Shown in pieces: positions 26,401 to 41,400 of a DNA stretch of 64,000 nt (position 1 is the first letter of the stretch; each line of letters opens with the position of its first letter). This DNA comes from Mycteria americana (Eukaryota > Chordata > Aves > Ciconiiformes > Ciconiidae), in the NCBI RefSeq assembly GCF_035582795.1, contig NC_134373.1:25576501-25640500 (forward strand), read 5' to 3'. The position numbers and the translations under genes were made by a program. The notes beneath the pieces were generated by a model that did not search any database, had not been told where the DNA came from, and saw only the letters and a program-made list of their open reading frames with translations.

Positions 26401-29400
26401 CACACCCTGTGAAAACATATGCTGAACATATAGTCCCTTGGTTTCGATATATCCTTTTCTTTCTAATGTGAAAAAAGTTATATTCATTTAATCAAAAGAA
26501 AAGTACTAAGCTTACTCAAAGCAACATTTGATTTCAGACATTTTGTCTTGACAACTCACTCTCTTTTAACGTTCAGTGTATATGTTGTTGCGAGTTATTG
26601 GCCTAATTTTCCAGGGCTAAGTCTTTATTTCATCCAGATTTACCTTTTTTCCCCCATTTTTCTGTTGCTGGCTTGCCTTAAATGTACAGAATATCTCTTG
26701 GCATTTCTCACATTTGATCTTCTGCTTCGTTAACCTTCTACTGTCATTCATGTTGGATTGCTAGTAGATTCTCAGGGAGCTTTGGCCTCGGGCACAGTTG
26801 TTTGCTTTTCTAAAGCTTTATAGTCTTATGTGTTATTACTGGCTTTCATCTCATGTTGATTTTACGACTTGCACATCAGATGAACTAGCCTTTAACATTT
26901 TCTGTGGTTCTGCTGGTTGCAGTTTTTGCAATATGTCCACATCAAGTTACCAGAAACCTGAGCTCTTTTTTTCCTACACTTCTGTCATCCTAAGACATAA
27001 AAAGTGCTAAGCACTTTCTTCTCTTAGCAGGTCAACTATTCTTTTTTCCTAGTCAGCAGGCTATTACTGAGAATAAACATTTTATTGCAAAAGTCAGATT
27101 CTCTGGGCAGTGTTCCCCAACACTGAAAAAACAGTTTTAAACATTTTCTTTCAACCAGCTTTTGAAACAGGTTATGGAGCTGTCAGCTGCTTGATGATCG
27201 AGTTGGAGGTTTCTGTGTGCAGAACTGACCGTATTTGTACTGGTGACTTTCTCCGGTCCTCTATGCTTTAATTAGGGCATCAAAAGATAACAGTATAGTA
27301 CTAAATCGAGCATTTGTCTTCTTGACTGTTGTAAAAGGGGAGAACTGTACTTTTAAGAAGAGAAATGCTATTCAGGCTACAAAACCTGCTGAAGAGCAGG
27401 AGGGCAGCTGCTCAGAGTAAGGGTCCATTCAGCCTCGTGTTCTGCCTCCCACAGGTGGCTGCAGGCGGTGTTTGGGGAAGAGCAGGACAGGGCAAATAGG
27501 GATAATGCTTCCCCCAGTCTTCCCTTGACGCCCAACCGTTCAGGGGATTTCCTGAGCCTTTTGAGATCTGTGTATCTAACAGCCTGCACTGGGTATCCCT
27601 TCCAAGCGCTTGTCTGGTTTCCCCTTGAACTCATGCGAACTCTTTGCATTCACAACATTACTTACTGAAGAGATCTATAAATCTACTACCCTTTGAATGA
27701 AAAAATGCCACCTTCTTTCCATGTTGAACCTTCCTCCTGCTAGCTTAGCTTTGTCTGTCGTCCCCAAGGTCTCGTACTGAAGGAGTCGCCCACCTTCATG
27801 GCACTCGCCGTTTTGTAGACCTGTGTCATACCCTCCGTAAGGCATCTCCTTTTTCCAGGCTGAAGAGTCCCAGCCTGCTCAGTTACTGCTTATGTGGAAG
27901 CAGCTCCATACATTTCATCATCCTGGATGCCCTTCTTTTCTAATATCCTTTTCTGAGATTGGGGGTCAGAACTCCAAAAAATGGTAAAAAGTGAATTTAA
28001 AAGGACAGAGTAACGTTCTCTGTTCTGTCTCTCCTCGCAGTTCTTAAGGTTCAATTTGACTTTTTGACTGAGCTGATGTTTCGTGGAACTTAACTGTCAT
28101 AACCCCCAAATCCCGTTCCTGCACGGTGTGAGTGGGATAGCTGTCCCTCACTTCATACATGAAATGGCTGGGGGGTGCAGAGGAGGTCCCCATGTGCATC
28201 ACTTCATATTTATCTGTACAGAATGCTATCTGCCATCTTACTGACCAGTTACTTAGCCTTTTAAGTTTGGAATTTCTCAGTCTGTGCTTACCCTTAATGC
28301 AAGCTTACTGGCCTCCAGTTACTCCACAATTTTGTTATTTTTTTTTTAAAGGAAAGATTAGTGTCAGATTACTTTACTCCAGTCTTTAGGCACCAAGAAA
28401 GATTTAAGAGGAGGGTTATGCAGTGCCATTTGCTCCAGGTGAAAATTTCCGAGAGGTTAGGATGATTGTGTTTGCTTCATTTGAACCAGTGCATTTATCA
28501 CTCAAGAATTCCAGTTGAAGGAAATTAGCCATTTGCTGTTTCTTATCTGCGTCCCCGTGGAGGGTTTTTTGGTCAATACTTAACCCTCTTCCAGCCCCCA
28601 CTCCCCCGAGTTTAAGTGCACATCAAAGTGAAGGCGGCGTTGCCGTGTCCCCCGCGGGACTGCCGAGAGCCCACCGGTCTGCAGAGCCCTCGGCACCCGC
28701 CGATGCCTTCTTCCTGCAGGGAAATTCCAGCTCGTTGGTACGGAGATAGGGAAGAGCTTCAACCCGGTTTATTTTTGTTTGCAAAGCTAGCGTCTGAGCA
28801 ACGCATACGTGTTGTTCTCAGGTGAAACCACAGAAATTGGTACTACAGCTCGTTGTGCTTCTGTGCTTTCGTGCCGTACGAAGGGCTGTGCCCAGCTGTC
28901 TTCCAAGCACTGAAGGGGGATGATCGTAAAAGGCAGCAGAGCTGACAGCTACCCTGACAGCAAACACGCTCCTAAGTAGAAGCTGAAATTTGCCCCCCAG
29001 ATTCAGCAGGGCTGATGGATGTGCATAATATTTGATTGCTGTCCTGAATAGGTCTGCAGCATCTCCCTGTGCATTTTATTGTACCTGAGGATGGATAGCA
29101 GAAAAAGAGCTTATCCGTTTCCCCTTTTTTCTCCTGCTGTTAAGGTCACCATGAAGCAGTGTTTGATGGCGCCCGCCTGGGTGCTGTGCTTGCTCCCTCT
29201 TGCGCGGCTTTGTCAGCCCCCCTGCCAGCAGCACCGCCCTCCTGCAAGAGGCGAAGCCTGATCGGCTGGTTCTGCTGCCTGTGCGTGGCTTCAAGTTTAG
29301 ACAGAGATGGTTCATTAGCTCTTTATTCTATTCATTATTTAAAACACCCGAGCAGGGTGACCAGGCAGGTACACCGTGTGAACTCACGCAGGCGGAATTC

Positions 29401-32400
29401 ACAGCAGTCCTGGTAGCATCTTCTGGACACCCAGAGATAAATAAGAAATAAAAGATTAATAATAAGAAGAAATGAGGCAGGCTGACCACTGACTCCGTGT
29501 TCTGGCTCATGTTGTAAACCATGAAAATGTGTCATTTTAATTCTGCATTACTAGAGTCGGATGATTGTTAATTTAATTATTTTTTTTTAAATTGGAAGTT
29601 CTATTTGAAAATGAGAAAGGGAGCTGAGAAAAGGTAAATAACTAGAGTGCATTGCTGTACAAAAGGCCAGCAATTTCTGGAATAAATATTTCTGTCTACG
29701 GTTGAAGACAAAGGGCGGCTTGTAATCCTTCTTTATAACAACTTAACTGAATGTTACATGGCAGTGTTTACCCTGCACTTCAGGTATGAGATATCAGCAG
29801 TGAGTTACCGCAGGTGGAAACCCCTGAGTGCTACTGCACGCTTCCTGCCAGAGAGACGGCTGTCGGGGGGCTGGCATACCCCCCTAAGCTCCCTCACTAA
29901 ACCCAGGTTCAAAGGATAAAACTGAAACAAAAGTAGGATGCGGGCACAGTGCCTTAACTGTTGCCCACTTTTTTGTCATGCCCATTAAAGATGTTATCGT
30001 GTGTGTTAAGCCAGTTTTTGCACAATTTAAGGGTTTAAACTTTAAACTTTTGTTAAATTTACCCGCGGTTTTCAGCAACCTTGACGGTAACTACTCTTGA
30101 ACCAGGGTAGGAAGGAAAAGGGCTATAGGGACGTCGGTGATGATCAGACAGAAAGTACAAAAAGGAATCGAGTTTTTAACAACTATATAATAATTAATAA
30201 TCTATAAAATAATGTTCGTTTCTTTTAAGGGATGGAAAAGACATGGTGGATATTGTTACAAAATCGACAGTACCCCTCGAAGTTTTGAACATGCTTCCAG
30301 TGGTTATTTCTGCCCATCTGCACTTGTATCTGTAACAAACAGGTAGTTAATCCTATTAGACAGCGTGAAGATACCTCTAACAAGAGCTATTCTAACTTTA
30401 GAAAGTGTTGCATGGCAAAAGGTATTACCATTATGAAATAATACTTGCGTGAGAGGCGAGCATAATTACTAACATTGGCTAAAATCAAAGGTGCGCTTTG
30501 CTTTATTTTTTAATTGAAAATAAATTTAGTAAAAAACAATCGTTAGGCTAATAAACACTTATAGCAATGTGCACACGTGACCATGCAGGAATCTAAACAA
30601 AATGCTTTCTACAGAGGTATGTAACATCTTTAAGAAACTTCATTAGTGTACTTGGAAACTATAGTGAAAAATGAAAATATATTTAATTTTTACAATCAAA
30701 ATATTTCAAATTTTCATCCACATCAATTAATATTTTATAAATGTTTCTACTTATGTATGCATTTTATGTGAGTTCTCAGCAAATAGGGGGAGAGAGTAAA
30801 TGTTTGAACGCATTTGAGGTCTGTCTTCCCTTGCTTTGTTCCCGTGTACCTGTATTCCAGCTTCAGCAAAGGCTTTCTCCTCTGCAGGTGTCCGGATGCT
30901 TGGGTTTTCTCTGATCTCTTTGTGATTTACCCTATATGTTGGATTCCCATTAAAGTTTATGACATACTGATAGATATATTACATACATACTTTAACCTCC
31001 CTGTATTTATTTAAAAAAAACAAAAAAAAAAACAAAAAAAACCCCAACAAAACAAAACAAAAACCACAAAACCTTAAGGAGGAAACCTCCCCTCCCTTTA
31101 GGACGGGGGAAGTACTGTAACCACCAGCAATCAGATGACTGATAGCTAGAAATTTTAGGAAAACACAGGCTACCCCACATAAGGATTTACATCGATGGGA
31201 ATTTGGCCTGCCAGGTGGTTTCAGGCTTGTGCAGAATGCGTACAGCGCTGTACTGCAGTACGACAATAATCCTTACGGGGAGGATAAAGGACAAGTTCTT
31301 GCAGCTGAGCATTTGCAGCTCAAACATCACAGGGAGCTGAGGGCACGCTGCGCATCACTGGAAGCATGTCTTCAGTCGTCTTCTGCTTATTTCTTTTTAT
31401 TTGATTTTTGCTGAGTGTAGCCATCACTGTTTATTATGTTAGTTCCCAGTTCCAATGTTGGAGTGGCAAAGGAAGCTAGTTGTTAGTTTAGCATCTTTTT
31501 TTTTAATTACTGCTGAGGTTTGTTGTTCTGGTGTGAAAAATGCAAAAACTTTTCAGTGTATTGATCCTAAAATATTCATTAGAAAGTAGGTTGTAGAGGA
31601 AGAGAGCATGTGGAGGAAATAAAAATTAAATAAAAGTTCTCAGTGTTACAGATGCATTCAGTTTTTTACATTAATGTCATCCTCATGGTATTTAGCTGTT
31701 CTTTTCACAGTGTGTGAAACCAAGAAGTCGTATAAGTCTTTATCAAACTGGGAATTTACTTTGCTGTGTATATTTTCATAGGAAGCTAATTAAATGTGCT
31801 CATAAACTGAAGCATTTTTGTATAATGCTATACCAATTATATCTGAATAAATTATGTTTAAGTGACAAATGGGTTACTATATGCAACAATTATTACTTGC
31901 AAAAAGGTGTACGTCTCTCATAACTTTAATGAAGAAATTAAAGAAGGAAAAAGTGCTTCCTTCTGTAGTCAGATCAGCTAGTGCTTTGAGTCCTCCGCTC
32001 TGGTTTCTCAGCACTAGTTTGTGTGTCCAGTTCCAATAGGATATTTCTGCGCAGAGCTTTTTCTTTTCTTTCTTTTGTAGCTTTTTCAGACCCTGCTATC
32101 TTTTCTCTTTCGTACAAAGAGCTTCTTATTTTTATTTGTGAGCCATTAATATGTTCTGTCTTTACATCTTGTAGTTCAAGCATTGAGCTTGTAAGATCTT
32201 AATCTACTGTTTCTTCTATGTGCCCAATGCTGGGGGGAAAAAAAAAAAGCGAAGAATTGTGGTTTATGCTACAGACTTGTGCCTGAAGTTCCCCACAGCA
32301 TTCTATAAAGAAAATTAAGTACCTCTTACCTATTTTTCTCTTCTTGCATAGTTTAAATCATTTCATGAGAGCTATTCACTGAAATACCAATTCACCTATT

Positions 32401-35400
32401 TTATTCTAATAAACTTTTTGTCTTGATTATTTTCTTAAGGTTTGAACAAGCTTTTATCACCAGCATGATCCGTAGCATGGTAAAGTCTGAGAGAACTTAT
32501 TTTTGGATAGGATTGCAAGACCTTAACAACACAGGAGAATACTTTTGGCTAAGTACAGCGGGGAAGAATCGGTCCGTGAGCTACACAAACTGGAACAAGT
32601 ACCAGCCACGTGAGTAGCATGCCGATAAAAAAAGAGGTGGCTTGGAGGGGTCAGTGCTCTCTCTTCCCCCTGCCACCAGTGCCTTAGCAGCGGCTGAAGA
32701 GTCCCGGTCCTTTCCTCCCTGTCTGGTCAAGAGAGCAGAGAGATAAGCTGACATTTTCTGTCGACGCTGTAACTTCCTACCGTGGATTGAGTTAGATGAG
32801 TTGGCAGTTGTGGGGAAGCCGGAGCTTCCTTCCCCACTTTCCAACCGGGTGCTGCTGTCGTGGGCTCCCCGGCTGTGGCAGGACGCTGGACGTTGCTCTT
32901 CCCACCCTCCGGTGTGGCGGGGGGAAAATTAACAGCCACGGTCTCCTTGCAGACACAGTTAATCCCTGAATTTTTTTCTTTTTCTGTGAGATGTTTTTTA
33001 TATATGTCTTTATGGCCTTTTCAAGGAGGCCATCAGGGCTTCCTGAGACTCCCAGAAAAAGGTCCCAGAGAAGTCATGAATTTTATTCAGTAACAGTCAC
33101 AGTTTGTAATTTGCATTTTCTATGAAAAAAAAAGAGGGCAGAGATTGTCTTAGCTACATTTCTGTCAATAAGAGCACTGTGTGGAAGTTTTTTCTTCTTC
33201 TTCTTCTTCTTCCCCTTTAGTTTGCTGATACTTGGTTTGCTTGTTTGATTTTGTTTGTTTTATAGTAATGCAAAGGAAAACACCCCAAGAAAACAAAAAC
33301 GAAGAAAGTGAAATAGTTGTTCAACCTTTGAAAAGTAAACCTCTTAGCAATACCTGAGAATAGAGACATAATAATAAAGACACTCCATTTCACTAATTGC
33401 TTCTCGGTTTTGGACTCTTTACATTTATTGCTTTACTACTGCAGTTTGCAAAAGTGCTATTTTAAATTGCATTTCATCTCCTGCATGTTGTGGGAGGAAC
33501 CCTTCGTCATGGTTCGTTTTACAAGCTCAAGTCAGCCAAGACAGGCTTATAAACTGGCCGCTGACCAGGGAATTTGCTACTTTCCTAAGTTCATCGAGGT
33601 TTTATCCAGAACTTGATGCCAATAAAACAGTCACTTCACCAAAAATTCACAAAATTCAAATGCTTTATTCTGATACTTCAACACTTATTCCCATGTCTAG
33701 GTCATTCCGGAGGATGTGTGGCTATGCGAGGGCAGCACCCCGTTGGTTATTGGGAGGTGAAAAGCTGTAAGAACTTCAAAGCAATGTCATTGTGCAAGCA
33801 GAAAATCAATTCTTACGAAGAACCTGAACTTACTTTTCAAAAACATTTGAGTTCCTGCTATTTTGGATGGGAGTCAGAAGCTAATCTGCTCAGCTGCTAC
33901 AAGGTACGTGACAAACTTGCTTTGAATTTTTCTGATTCTACGTCAGCTTAGGGATACGCTGTTCCTAAAATATTTTTGATAAAGCATTATTTCTTTCACT
34001 CAACAAACAAAAATTAATTGTTACCATCCTTCACTGAATTTTAAAGTGAGTGGAAGTCTTAAGAAACAGAACTATACTTGGAATATACATGGCTTTACTG
34101 TAGGAAAACCTGCAAATAATATTTGATTTTTATGGGTTTCTGAAACAACTGCTCTCCAAAATCAGCGACATTTATGACAGTGTTTATTTTATTGCAGATA
34201 TTTCACAATGAAAAAGTTCTGATGAGAAGAACATGGGACGAAGCAGAAGCGTTATGCCAAGATTTTGGAGCACATCTTGCTAGTTTTAGCCATATCTATG
34301 AAGAGACATTTTTAAACAATTTATTATATACAATTTTTGATAGGTAAATATATATTTTTTCAAAGCCAACAAGATTTATCTTAATCATACTAATATGTAA
34401 CAATAATCTACAATGTAGGTTCTTCCATCCTCTTTACTAGTGGCTGAAGAGGTCTCTAACATGAACTTAAAAATGTGTGAAAATAAGCGTATTAGCAACA
34501 CTGTAATGTGATTCTTTTTGAAGATGATCTTTGTAGTAGATGTTGAGCGACTGTTAACGTCAAGGTGATATTCTTGTGAGTTAGCATTCCCTTTGAAATG
34601 GAGGTTCGGCAATTTTAATCCTATTTTAAATGTTTTCATCTTTGAAAATATAATTTAAGATTTTAGGAGGAAAACCAGAGTTTACTTCAAGGATACTAAA
34701 AAGTTAAGAAATGTATTACAGAATGATATATTGAATTCAAGAAGAAATGAATATGGGTATTTGCACTATTTAAAAAATAATTTCTGAAATAGCGAAGGAA
34801 AAAGTGCACGAGAAATGTTATTTTCTTTGTTTCCATCATAGGACAGAAGAAAGACAGTTCTGGATTGGATTTAATAAAAGAAACCCGCTTTCTGGAGGGA
34901 CATGGCAGTGGTCTGACAGAACACCTGTAACTATCTGTATACTATATGTTTCAGTAACCTTTCAAGTCATATCTGAGCTTAAGTTCACAAAAATAAGCCT
35001 TATGAGCAAACGCTGGCCAGGAAAACTGTTTGGTTTTCACGTCCACATACTTCACTTACAGTAATTGTTACAATAGGATTAATAGTACACTACTAGTAAA
35101 ATAGCAGCCTGTGCAAAAGGGCCATGCAACCGCAAAAGAAATCTGGTAGGATTACAAAGTTTTGCAGATGTGTGCTTTCCTGCAAAGCATGTTGCGTTTA
35201 GCGCAGGACCAGGCATATGCAGAGTGAACACGTGTGTGTGTGTGTGTATATATACGTATTTACATATATACACATGCACACACATTGGAAAGCCTTAGAG
35301 CTGTGCTTGCACGCTTTATTTGTTATATGACTGTTAGGTTCATGCCTGTATTCAGAGCTAAGTCTTTCCTTTTTTAATACCACTTTTGATTTTGCATCCT

Positions 35401-38400
35401 TGAAGACGTTGGTGCCACGTGCCACACTAATGGTTTGTACCTGGGATTTAAACATTGAACAACTGAAGAAGGGTCAGTTTTTAAACTGTAATTGGTTTTC
35501 AGCCTTAAAGCACAGTGCCAGCTCTGCCGTTGTTACTTAAGTCATTTCAGAATGCGAGTACAAAGTTCAGTCATGCAACGTGTTGAACCAAAGCAAAGGC
35601 TGTTAGATGTGGGCAACTACTGCTAATCGTGTCAAAAAATTGTTAGGTTTCATAGCTATTCAATTATTTTTATGAAGAAGGATTCTGATATAAGATTGGA
35701 AAGTTGAACAGGACATTGAGAGAACATGATTATGGACCCTACTTTTTTGATTTTTACCACCATAATTTAGGTGGTCCTCTAGTTGTTGCTTACGATGTTC
35801 TTAACGTACACACATCTCCAAATCCTTCCGTTTTCTCCATAGTGAGGTTTTGAAATGCTTCATCTTGGGTTGTTGGTGAAAGATAATGAATGTGCTGCTT
35901 TCAGGTTGTATCTTCATTTTTGGAGAGCAAGTATATCGAAGATGACTCAAGGAACTGTGGTGTGTTCAAAGTAAACGGAACGGTCTTTCCAGCACACTGC
36001 AATGAAAAGCGTGAATGGATATGCAAAATACCAAAAGGTGAAATGTTAATTAACATACATTGTCTATTATACTCATTACTTGCAATTCAGGAGACACAAG
36101 GAAAAAAATATCTAAAAGCCTGCTTTTTAGCTGCATCTGGAGTTCTCCTCATTGGTCTTCTGCATGAAATCATGGCAAAGCTATATGTGGCCATTAGGGT
36201 TTGTTGGCCAGTTAACAGGTCTAATATGTGGAGTCGGTTTAAAAATGCATAGCAATGATTAGCAGTTAGTTAGCTGGAGTTAATCAAAGTTCTTATTTAT
36301 AAAGGTTACTAAAAATGTTGTTTGGTAAGTGTGGCAATTATTTTCTTTTATTCTATGTTTAACTCCCTGAACGAGAACAGCAATATTCTTCATGATTTTG
36401 ATTAAATGCTTACCATGTGGAGAAAGCAATTTCAGTGAAATGTCTCTTTTGATTCGTAATCAGCAATGTTTTAATTTATTTATGTATTTTTGCAGGTGTT
36501 AAACCAAAGAATCCAAATTGGTACATAGCTGGTATGAAAACATTTTCTTTTTTCACGTCTTGAAACATTGTAACTTGGAAATACAATTTAAGCCACTGGT
36601 AAAAATAAAATAACTAAAATGTTCTGAGTTAAAAATTTACCTTAAGGAACTGTGTAGGAACTTGTTGCTACAGATCAAAATCTGCCACTCTTTTGTTTAG
36701 GAACACTGAAACATCAGACACTACTTCAGTTAGGTAAAGGAATGTTGCCAGTAATAAGCACAGGAGTTTGATAACCTCTCCATCACATTAAAACTGCCTT
36801 TTTGCAAAGGCTGGGCAACTCTCTCAATATTACTGCAGCATCACAGGATAGAACATAAAAAAAAAAAAAATTTACTCAGTGCTTTTTTTTTCCCCCCGTA
36901 AATTGATATGTTAAATATGGTTCCTCTTTTAGTTGTGGCATATTTGTTCTCTGAGATGTGGCTGAAGGCGGGCCATGGGGGTTGCAAAGAATGAGACTTG
37001 AAATGAGTTTTTGCTCCTGCACACCACTGACTCTCTTGCTCGTTTTCTAGAACTGCCGTGGTCATATTATCAAGGAGCAGAATATCTTTTCCATGTCAGT
37101 CCTACGGACTGGGAAACCTATGAGTTTGTCTGTGGCTGGCTTCGCGGTGGAATGGCAACAATAAATTCTTCTGGTGAACAAGCCTTTATTCAAAATAAAA
37201 TTAAGCAGGTAACAAAAACTACACCTTTGAAAAAATAAACCCTCAGGCAGTAACTGGCTATTTTCTGCTGCATCTTTTGGAATATCTGGCTGCCTGTTGC
37301 TCCAGGTAGAATCCGAAAGACATTTTACTTTAGAAATAATTCTCTTGCTGTCTTCAGCTCCCACATCCCCCCCCGAGGCCCTGTTTAGCTACGGAAGTCA
37401 GTAACATTTCAGAATCTGCGGAACGGTCTTTGCTAATGAGCGGACCGGTCAGTCTGCCTCAAAAGACCCAAGAGCAAAACCCAGCTTCCTATCCCAAAGT
37501 TATGAAAGTAATTAGGGGTACAGAGAAAGGTTTGTTTCACATGTGGTGTACATCCTTCTCTGCTTCTTCTTCCCCCACCCCTCCATGACCAAGGGGACCC
37601 GCCGTGGTTCCTCAGGTGTCGACACAGTGCTTCTGCATCCACCGGGATGTCTCCTGATCCTGCCCAGTTTCGCAGTTACGCTCCGTTCCCATTCAGTACC
37701 TTGCAGCTGGTTTTCAGGTGGCAATACCGAGGGACATTTCAGTGGGTATACTAGCATGAGGTGGGCAGAAAGTCCAGATGTTTGAAACAGTCTTCATAGT
37801 TTAAATCCTCAATGTGATGACTTGAAAGATTACTCCTGGGGAGAGCTTAGAGACATGGTGTAGTGGTGGTTTTGGCAGTGGTAGGTTTATGGTTGGACTC
37901 GATGATCTTAAAGGTCTTTTCCAACCTATATGATTCTGTGATTCTGTGAGCTGGCCAGGAATGAACAACTACCAATTTCCCTGCACCTTAATTAAATCTA
38001 GAGCTCTAAACCATAGAGGTGGGTGCTTATGACCTTGCAAAATAGATTACCTTTTCCTCTGTGTACGCCAGCTTGGGCAACATTCCCATGTGTCCACACA
38101 TTTGTATGATGTCTCCTGAATTAAACCCCTTTGTGGCTATGGATATTTATATGGGAAAAAAAGACATCTGCCTTTAAATTCCCTCCTCTGGATGAAAGCA
38201 GAATTTCTGTAGAACCACTCTGATGTAACGGACAGATTTGAAGCTGAGAAATAGCTGCAGAAGCAGATGAATTCCCAAGAAAAAAAGTCTGTTTTCTTTT
38301 AGGTGTTCTCAGTAAAAGTGAAATAAGGAAAAAAAAAAAAAAAGAATAAAAATAATCTGTCTGCCTTACTGAGGGCAAAATTTTGTGGCTGTAATATAAA

Positions 38401-41400
38401 GGGATACCATAGCATAATCTTTAAAAGAACAACTAGTGCTGGGTAGAAAAGCTTTTGACCTACACTAGCTTAGTTTTGCTTGCATTGTGTACAGCCTTCT
38501 CTGCTTTTAACTTCTAATAGTAGAATTGTGTTGTATTAAGATGGGGTTTTTAAGTTTCCAAGGAATTATATGACATTTTTATCTGCTATTTAAGTAATTT
38601 TGTATCAAAACATGATGAACTGCGTTTAAACCAACCATTCATGGCAGAAATAGCTTACAGTGAAAGAGGAACATAACTGGCTAGGCTGTCTTCTTCCATA
38701 TCTACCAGAGATTGTGTTGTGATGTAATTACTGCCTTACCTAAAACTGAAGGTTTATGACTTAAAAAATGACATAACTTTAAAAAAGATGTATATTTCCG
38801 ACTTAAGAGCACTTAAAATGGCTAATCACAATGCTTCTTTAAAGTCACGTTTGCTTACAAGAGATCTTTGTAAAGCAGTTTTATCATTAAAATTAGTGGG
38901 TATTAGAGCAGTTTGTGAGCATTCTGTGATGAAAAAGTCGAGTTCACTCCTGTAGCACTGGAAATCAGGTTAACTTCTTTGAAGTTCTGTCTCGGAGTAT
39001 AACATATGCAGCTATTTTACAGCCTGCTGCCTTTGGCTAAGCTTTCCCAGTATAGCCAGGTGTGTCCCTACGTGATTGTAACCGGTTTCCTGTGGAAGCA
39101 GGAGTAAGGATGGCAATCACTAAAATAATACTCAGCAGTCTGAACAGACTTTGCATGTGTTATTAGAAAACTCGGTCAAAATTTCTTAGCATGGAATTTG
39201 AAATCACATTTTTCACTATTTTTTTAAAAACTGTAATGTGCAGGCTGAGTGCTGTGCTTAAAAAACTAAACTCTGGGGCCAGGCAATACCAAATCAGACA
39301 GCATTCCGGAGTCTCTTCTTTGTCAGAAATGTCTACTTTCTTCATTTGATATTGCTATATAAACTGTAAGCTGGTGAAATCCTAACTGTAACTCCAAGGA
39401 CAGTGTGCCTGCCACGACACAAGCTGCACTTCAGTTCTTTCTGGAAAAAAATAAATGCTTCTCAGAGACCGGGTGGCTTGTCCAGTGTCCTGCACATTCA
39501 CAACTTTTTGTTGTTGTTGTTGGCTCTTTCCCAAAGACCCCAAAACTGTGACTATTGAGTGGCTAACCCTGCAAGTGAAGCCCGTTCATAGTTTAAGGCA
39601 GAATCAAGTCTGCACAGCAATAATAAATGGCTGTTTGAATTACATTATTTCTGTGACTTTTCCATAATCCTTTGCCTTTTAGGAGTGGGGGTCTAGACCC
39701 TTTCATGAGAACAACAATGAGTCTGGAAAGCATCTCTAGGAATTTCTTGTATGAACTACACGAAGTCAGTAAATGTTCATCGAAAACACTTTGGAAACAT
39801 TAAGGACCAGCAGTATATTAATGTTAAAAGGAAATATTTGCTATTGTCTATTTTTAGGAGTTGGAGAAGAACAAATTCTGGCCTAAGACTACAGTCCTTT
39901 TCAAGCCAGATAGACTGTAAATTCCTAAAATTGTAAATTCCTAATTTACAGATGATACATCAGCAATCCACTGGAAACTGGGGGCTAAATCATTCTCTAC
40001 TTAGATGAATAACCTTACTGAAGTGACATAAATTAACACAGGCAGGATTTAGTGCCTGTTCTTCCCACTGGAACCCAATGGAGATGCTATTCATCTGAAT
40101 ACAAACAGAGCCTGATTTTAGGGGTTTGTTAACACTTTAATAAGGGGGCAACAACAGTTAAACATATGGCAAAACATTTTTTTTTTTTTTTTTATAGCTA
40201 TCAAATAGTGATGTTCACTGGTGGATTGGATTGCACGCAGAAAACCTCAGCAATGAATTTCGGTAAGAATACCTACACTTCAGCTGCTCTGTTTGCAGGC
40301 TGCCGTTCAGTTTGATGGGCTAAAACGGCTTGATGACTGAGTGGGATATTCAAGAGACAGCTTGAGTTCTCATGTAAATATCATTCAGAATATATTACCC
40401 TTAATTTATCTCCACGTTACGGTATTTCTTCTAAAAGGGGTATAAAAGATACAAGCCAAAGACATGAATATCAACCTCGTGGTTGTCTGGTTTTTTAAAG
40501 CTTAGTTAATAAAGGGGCACTTTCTACTCTGTATCTGCTTACAAACACTTTTAATGGAGGTTGTATTTTTAGGTAAGGACAGGAAAAAATGTAACTACGC
40601 TCTTTAACATTTCTGTGCAGCTGGACCGATGAATCACCAGTAACATACCAGAACTGGAATGAAGGGAGGGAGAGAGATCCGCAGAAACCAGGGAAAAGAT
40701 GTGGCTTCATTTCATCACAAACAGGTTTATTTTATATTTCTTTTTGTTGCAGGAGTTGTGACTTGATTCTGGCCAAAGGGGTTACATTTTAATTGCTTTC
40801 AAGAAATGCAATCCATATTACGTGGTCCTGTATTACATAGTCCTGTCACATGGTTATAATTTGCATACCTGCTTTTATGGTTAAGAAAAGAATATTAAAA
40901 TATAATGAATATGCTCAGAGACTAGGTTATCGGATTTAATAGTTCCAGTACTCTAATGTCAAAATATAAACATCCCAGTGATACTGAATCTTTATTTTTA
41001 CTTAAGACTCTGTTATGTGGTACAGCAAAATGTTAATGCATTGCTGGTTTTCGCAGTCAGTTTTCTCATAACCAAATGAGCAGATGGACGAGCAATAATT
41101 TTTCCTATGTTTATAAACTGTTTTTCTATCAGCACACAACTTTAAATACTCAGGTTTCTAGCTTGTTTTTGATCCTGTAGCCAATTCACTGAGGGATTTT
41201 TGGGTACCACGGTTTTGGTGCTAGCCTTTACATCATCACGTAGCTCTATATTTTGCTACAGTAATAAAAAAAATTACAGTGCTGCTGCTTCCAGTGATTT
41301 CTGTCATCTCACAGTCTCTGTTTTCTGAAGATCTGCAAGTCATAGTAAACCGTCAGGTTCCATGGAAAGAAAAAATATCCAGTTTTGTATTTGTGAGAAG

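Larger units (their letters stand above)
30343..37050 (+). other. PLA2R1: PLA2R1 introns 10-16
   Basis: AT-rich introns. They hold an A-rich tract (31012-31065), a (TTC)n run (33191-33212) and an alternating purine-pyrimidine tract (35230-35284). No other gene recognised. Confidence 0.65.
37209..40197 (+). other. PLA2R1: PLA2R1 intron 17
   Basis: About 3.0 kb. Contains a short sense CR1 3' end at 37845-37949; otherwise AT-rich. No exon seen. Confidence 0.7.
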
